Below, one piece after another: positions 5,645-7,957 of a DNA stretch of 7,957 nucleotides (its first letter is position 1; each line of letters opens with the position of its first letter). The stretch covers positions 1 to 7,957 of the forward strand of contig JAJZUN010000109.1 in NCBI GenBank assembly GCA_021848555.1. The letters run 5' to 3'. The DNA is from Pseudomonadota bacterium (GTDB lineage: Bacteria; Pseudomonadota; Gammaproteobacteria; Burkholderiales; SG8-39). Position numbers and translations under genes: made by a program. The notes beneath the pieces are model-generated. The model was not told where the DNA came from, did not search any database, and saw nothing but the letters and a program-made list of their open reading frames with translations.

Positions 5645-6392
5645 TACCGAAAAAATAATCGAAATCGAAGTCCTGCGCTATCGCCCGGAGCAGGACAAGG
5701 AGCCGGTTTGGCAGAGCTACAAAGTGCCGTTCACCGACGACATGTCCGTGCTGCAGGGCGTGCAGTACATCAAGGACTACCTCGACGAGACGGTAAGTTT
5801 CCGCTGGTCCTGCCGCATGGCGATCTGCGGCAGCTGCGGCATGATGATCGACGACAAGCCGAAACTTTCGTGCAAGACCTTCCTGCGCGACTACTATCCG
5901 GGGAAATTGCGCGTCGAGGCGCTGAAGCACCTGCCGATCGAGCGCGACCTGATCGTCGACGCCACCGACTTCATCACCAAGCTCGAGGGCATCAAGCCCT
6001 ACATCATGCCGAAGGAGGAGCGCACGCTGGCACAGGGCGAGTACCTGCAGACGCCGCAGCAGCGCGACATGTACGAGCAGTTCAGTTCCTGCATCAACTG
6101 CATGCTGTGCTATGCCGCCTGCCCGCAATACGGACTCAATCCGAAGTTCACCGGGCCGGGCATACTCGCGCTGATGCATCGTTACAACGCCGACTCGCGC
6201 GACGGCGGGCAGGCCGAGCGCAACCAGCTGGGGTACGCGGACGAAGGTTTCTGGGGCTGTACCGCGGTCGGCTACTGCTCCGAGGTTTGTCCCAAGGGCG
6301 TGGATCCGGCGAATGCAATCAACCAAAACAAGATGAACAGTGCGATCAATTATTTCACCCGCTTCGTCACGCCAGAGGGAGCAGACAAATGA
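5637..6392 (+). CDS. frdB: Fumarate reductase iron-sulfur subunit
   Basis: 251 residues (E. coli FrdB has 244). It carries electrons from membrane quinol to the FAD of FrdA through three clusters. The [2Fe-2S] ligands are C59, C64, C67 and C79 in the plant-ferredoxin-like N-terminal domain (CRMAICGSC). The C-terminal domain has C152, C155 and C158 (CINCMLC) with C218 for [4Fe-4S], and C162, C208 and C214 for [3Fe-4S], exactly the E. coli arrangement. The start is the ATG inside the end of frdA, preceded by GGGAG at 5626-5630. A longer reading of the same frame from 5472 lies inside frdA and has no family similarity. The stop overlaps the frdC start (ATGA), so stoichiometric coupled translation is likely. 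Confidence 0.97.
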   Translation: MADTEKIIEIEVLRYRPEQDKEPVWQSYKVPFTDDMSVLQGVQYIKDYLDETVSFRWSCRMAICGSCGMMIDDKPKLSCKTFLRDYYPGKLRVEALKHLPIERDLIVDATDFITKLEGIKPYIMPKEERTLAQGEYLQTPQQRDMYEQFSSCINCMLCYAACPQYGLNPKFTGPGILALMHRYNADSRDGGQAERNQLGYADEGFWGCTAVGYCSEVCPKGVDPANAINQNKMNSAINYFTRFVTPEGADK

Positions 6393-6784
6393 GTAATCGT
6401 CGACCCTACGTCCGTTCCATGGATGGTTGGTGGAAACGCGATGCCTATTTCGTGCGCTACATGGCGCGCGAAGTCACGGCCCTGTTCGTCGCCGCCTATG
6501 CGGTCGTGCTGTTGTTCGGGCTGGCGCGGCTGGGCCAGGGCGAAGCGGCATTCAACGGCTGGCTGCAGTACCTGAAAACCCCGTGGATGCTGGTGTTCCA
6601 CGTGATCGTGCTGGCGACCTTCATCTATCACACCTGGAGCTGGTTCAAGATCATGCCCAAGACCATGCCGATCCTGTTCGTCGGCGGCAAACGGGTGCTG
6701 CCGGGGACGATCACCGGCACCGGGCTCGCCGCCGCGGTGGTCGCGTGTCTGGCCGTGCTGTTCATCGTCGGGGGGGTAAGCTGA
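6389..6784 (+). CDS. frdC: Fumarate reductase membrane anchor subunit C
   Basis: 131 residues, the same length as E. coli FrdC. With FrdD it anchors the complex in the inner membrane and forms the quinol site. Three hydrophobic helices are visible at about 26-46, 66-86 and 103-129. The N-terminal RRPYVRSM and the WWK that follows match E. coli. E28 in YMARE corresponds to the glutamate required for menaquinol oxidation there, and H81 in YHTWSWF matches the conserved histidine of helix II. An additional histidine, H71, sits on the same helix where I recall asparagine in E. coli. AGAGGGAG (6374-6381) is a strong ribosome binding site 7 bases before the ATG. It overlaps frdB by 4 bases and frdD by 1. 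Confidence 0.95.
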   Translation: MSNRRPYVRSMDGWWKRDAYFVRYMAREVTALFVAAYAVVLLFGLARLGQGEAAFNGWLQYLKTPWMLVFHVIVLATFIYHTWSWFKIMPKTMPILFVGGKRVLPGTITGTGLAAAVVACLAVLFIVGGVS

Positions 6785-7140
6785 TGAAACGCTCCAATGA
6801 ACCGATATTCTGGTCGCTGTTCGGCGCCGGCGGGATGCTCGCGGCCCTGATCGGCCCGGCGCTGGTGTTCATCACCGGCATCGCCGTTCCGTTCGGATTG
6901 ATTTTCAAGCCTGAAACCATGAGCTATGCGCATATGCTCGCGTTGTCGCAAAACTGGGCGGGCAAGATCTTCATCCTTGCCGTGATTGCGCTGTTCCTGT
7001 GGCACGCGGCGCACCGCATCCACATCCTGTTGCACGATTTTGGGGTCCATGCGGTGACGGCGGTCAGGGTTCTCTGCTATGGTGGCGCCTTTGCGGGAAC
7101 GGTGATCGCAGCCTATACGCTGCTGACGATCAAGGCCTGA
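6784..7140 (+). CDS. frdD: Fumarate reductase membrane anchor subunit D
   Basis: 118 residues (E. coli 119). The second membrane anchor, with three predicted helices at about 14-38, 58-78 and 92-115. The opening KRSNEPIFWSLFGAGGM is nearly identical to E. coli FrdD. Helix V ends in WHAAHRIHILLHD, where the conserved HR-x-H and HD motif is kept. H74 replaces the cysteine I recall in E. coli FrdD and lines up with the heme-ligating histidine of SdhD. The start ATG shares one base with the frdC stop (TGATG), with a G-rich stretch (6770-6776) as ribosome binding site. It is the last gene of the operon, followed by a hairpin terminator. Confidence 0.95.
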   Translation: MKRSNEPIFWSLFGAGGMLAALIGPALVFITGIAVPFGLIFKPETMSYAHMLALSQNWAGKIFILAVIALFLWHAAHRIHILLHDFGVHAVTAVRVLCYGGAFAGTVIAAYTLLTIKA

Positions 7141-7175
7141 GCCAGCGCCGGCGCGATTGCAAACGCGGATTTGTG

Positions 7176-7204
7176 GAAAAGGTGCGGCGAGTCCGCACCT
7201 TTTC
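7176..7204 (+). terminator. Rho-independent terminator after frdD
   Basis: GAAAAGGTGCGG (7176-7187) pairs perfectly with CCGCACCTTTTC (7193-7204) around a CGAGT loop, and ATTTTC follows. The 12-bp stem with T-rich 3' arm is a clear intrinsic terminator 36 bases after the frdD stop. It ends only 20 bases before thrS. The A-tract on the 5' side means it could partly work in the other direction, but no gene on that strand needs it. Confidence 0.8.
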
Positions 7205-7224
7205 ATTTTCGGAATTGAGTAGCT

Positions 7225-7957
7225 ATGCCCAATATCAAACTGCCCGACGGTTCGGTGCGTGAGTTTGCCCAACCGGTCACGGTGGCCGAGGTCGCGGCCA
7301 GCATCGGCCCCGGCCTGGCCAAGGCGGCACTGGCCGGCCGCGTCGACGGCAAGCTGGTGGATACCTCGTTCCGCATCGACGCCGATGCGGAACTCGCCAT
7401 CGTCACCGAGCGCGACAAGGACGGACTCGACATCCTTCGCCACTCCACCGCGCACCTGCTCGCGTACGCGGTGAAGGCGCTGTTTCCGGACGCCCAGGTG
7501 ACCATAGGCCCGGTGATCGAGAACGGCTTTTACTATGATTTTTCCTACAAGCGGCCGTTTACGCCGGAAGATCTGGTCGCGATCGAAAAGAAGATGTCCG
7601 AGCTGGCGAAGAAGGACTATCCGGTGACGCGCGAAGTGCGCGCGCGCGACAAGGCCGTGGCGCTATTCAAGGGCATGGGCGAGCACTACAAGGCCGAGAT
7701 CGTCGCGTCGATACCGGCGGAGCAGGAAATCGGCCTGTACCGCGAAGGCGATTTCGTCGACCTGTGCCGCGGGCCGCACGTGCCCTCCACCGGCAAACTC
7801 AAGGTGTTCAAGCTGATGAAGGTCGCCGGCGCCTATTGGCGCGGCGACTCGAAGAACGAGATGCTGCAGCGCATCTATGGCACGGCCTGGGCGAAAAAAG
7901 ACGAGCAGGACGCCTATCTGCACATGCTGGAGGAGGCGGAGAAGCGCGATCACAGGA
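7225..7957 (+). CDS. thrS: Threonyl-tRNA synthetase, 3' end outside window
   Basis: The first 244 codons of a protein usually about 640 residues long; the aminoacylation and anticodon-binding domains lie beyond the right edge. The enzyme charges tRNA-Thr with threonine and removes mischarged serine. Residues 1-61 form the TGS domain ([10 protein letters not shown] start as in E. coli). The N2 editing domain follows, with H73 and H77 in HSTAH and C181 and H185 in CRGPH, the four editing-site residues. [13 protein letters not shown] sequence (201-208) and QRIYGTAWA (215-223) match the family. The ATG is the first possible start after an in-frame TGA (7216-7218). The ribosome binding site is weak (GGAATTGAG). 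No clear promoter is visible between the frdD terminator and the start; thrS commonly precedes infC, which is outside this window. Confidence 0.96.
   Translation, partial: MPNIKLPDGSVREFAQPVTVAEVAASIGPGLAKAALAGRVDGKLVDTSFRIDADAELAIVTERDKDGLDILRHSTAHLLAYAVKALFPDAQVTIGPVIENGFYYDFSYKRPFTPEDLVAIEKKMSELAKKDYPVTREVRARDKAVALFKGMGEHYKAEIVASIPAEQEIGLYREGDFVDLCRGPHVPSTGKLKVFKLMKVAGAYWRGDSKNEMLQRIYGTAWAKKDEQDAYLHMLEEAEKRDHR

Noticed and set aside
5708..6388. Long upstream extension of the frdC frame
   Set aside because: It is an out-of-frame shadow of frdB; FrdC similarity begins exactly at ATG 6389.
3848..7140. Operon read as succinate dehydrogenase (sdh)
   Set aside because: The anchors match E. coli FrdC and FrdD in length and sequence, gene order is A-B-C-D, and the FrdA C-terminus is FrdA-like; sdh operons usually run C-D-A-B.
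7176..7204. tRNA-Thr-like autoregulatory operator of thrS
   Set aside because: The loop is 5 bases (CGAGT) without a Thr anticodon-loop mimic, and the stem with T-rich 3' arm fits a terminator better.

Overview
The window is GC-rich proteobacterial chromosome, judged by eye. It carries an Escherichia coli-type frdABCD operon immediately followed by thrS, and two intergenic palindromes that match the FNR/Anr box. The proteins look beta- or gammaproteobacterial and the organism probably switches between oxic and anoxic growth. I cannot name the genus. All recognisable genes are core redox metabolism or translation. I see no insertion sequence, phage gene, CRISPR array or tRNA.

Left part, minus strand (1-3457, read from high to low coordinates). 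First comes a broken NAD-type malic enzyme gene (3457-2870): it lacks about 100 internal residues, including the catalytic lysine region, and its whole NAD-binding C-terminal half. An FNR/Anr-like box overlaps its stop codon. Next is a 795-residue single-chain fusion of NfnA (FAD, NAD and [2Fe-2S] subunit) and NfnB (GltD-like, two [4Fe-4S] clusters, FAD and NADPH), at 2648-261. Its stop overlaps by 4 bases the start of a zinc-ribbon plus ferritin/rubrerythrin-like protein that runs off the left edge (264-1).

Middle (3458-3847) is a 390-base divergent intergenic region. It holds a perfect FNR box (3596-3609) with a well-spaced -10 element pointing right, a second -10-like hexamer near frdA, a GC-rich hairpin and no convincing gene.

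Right part, plus strand. frdA (GTG start), frdB, frdC and frdD overlap one another by 8, 4 and 1 bases and encode a complete membrane-bound quinol:fumarate reductase. All flavin, cluster and active-site residues that I checked are present. A 12-bp perfect hairpin terminator follows frdD. thrS (threonyl-tRNA synthetase) then starts and is cut by the right edge within its N-terminal half.

Taken together the window reads as an oxygen-responsive redox region. Fumarate reductase would discharge quinol electrons onto fumarate. The NfnAB-like fusion would exchange electrons among NADH, NADPH and ferredoxin, with a ferritin-like partner. Both transcription units appear to have FNR/Anr-type class II promoters. 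The joint function is inference; the domain content, gene overlaps, deletion and boxes are visible in the sequence.
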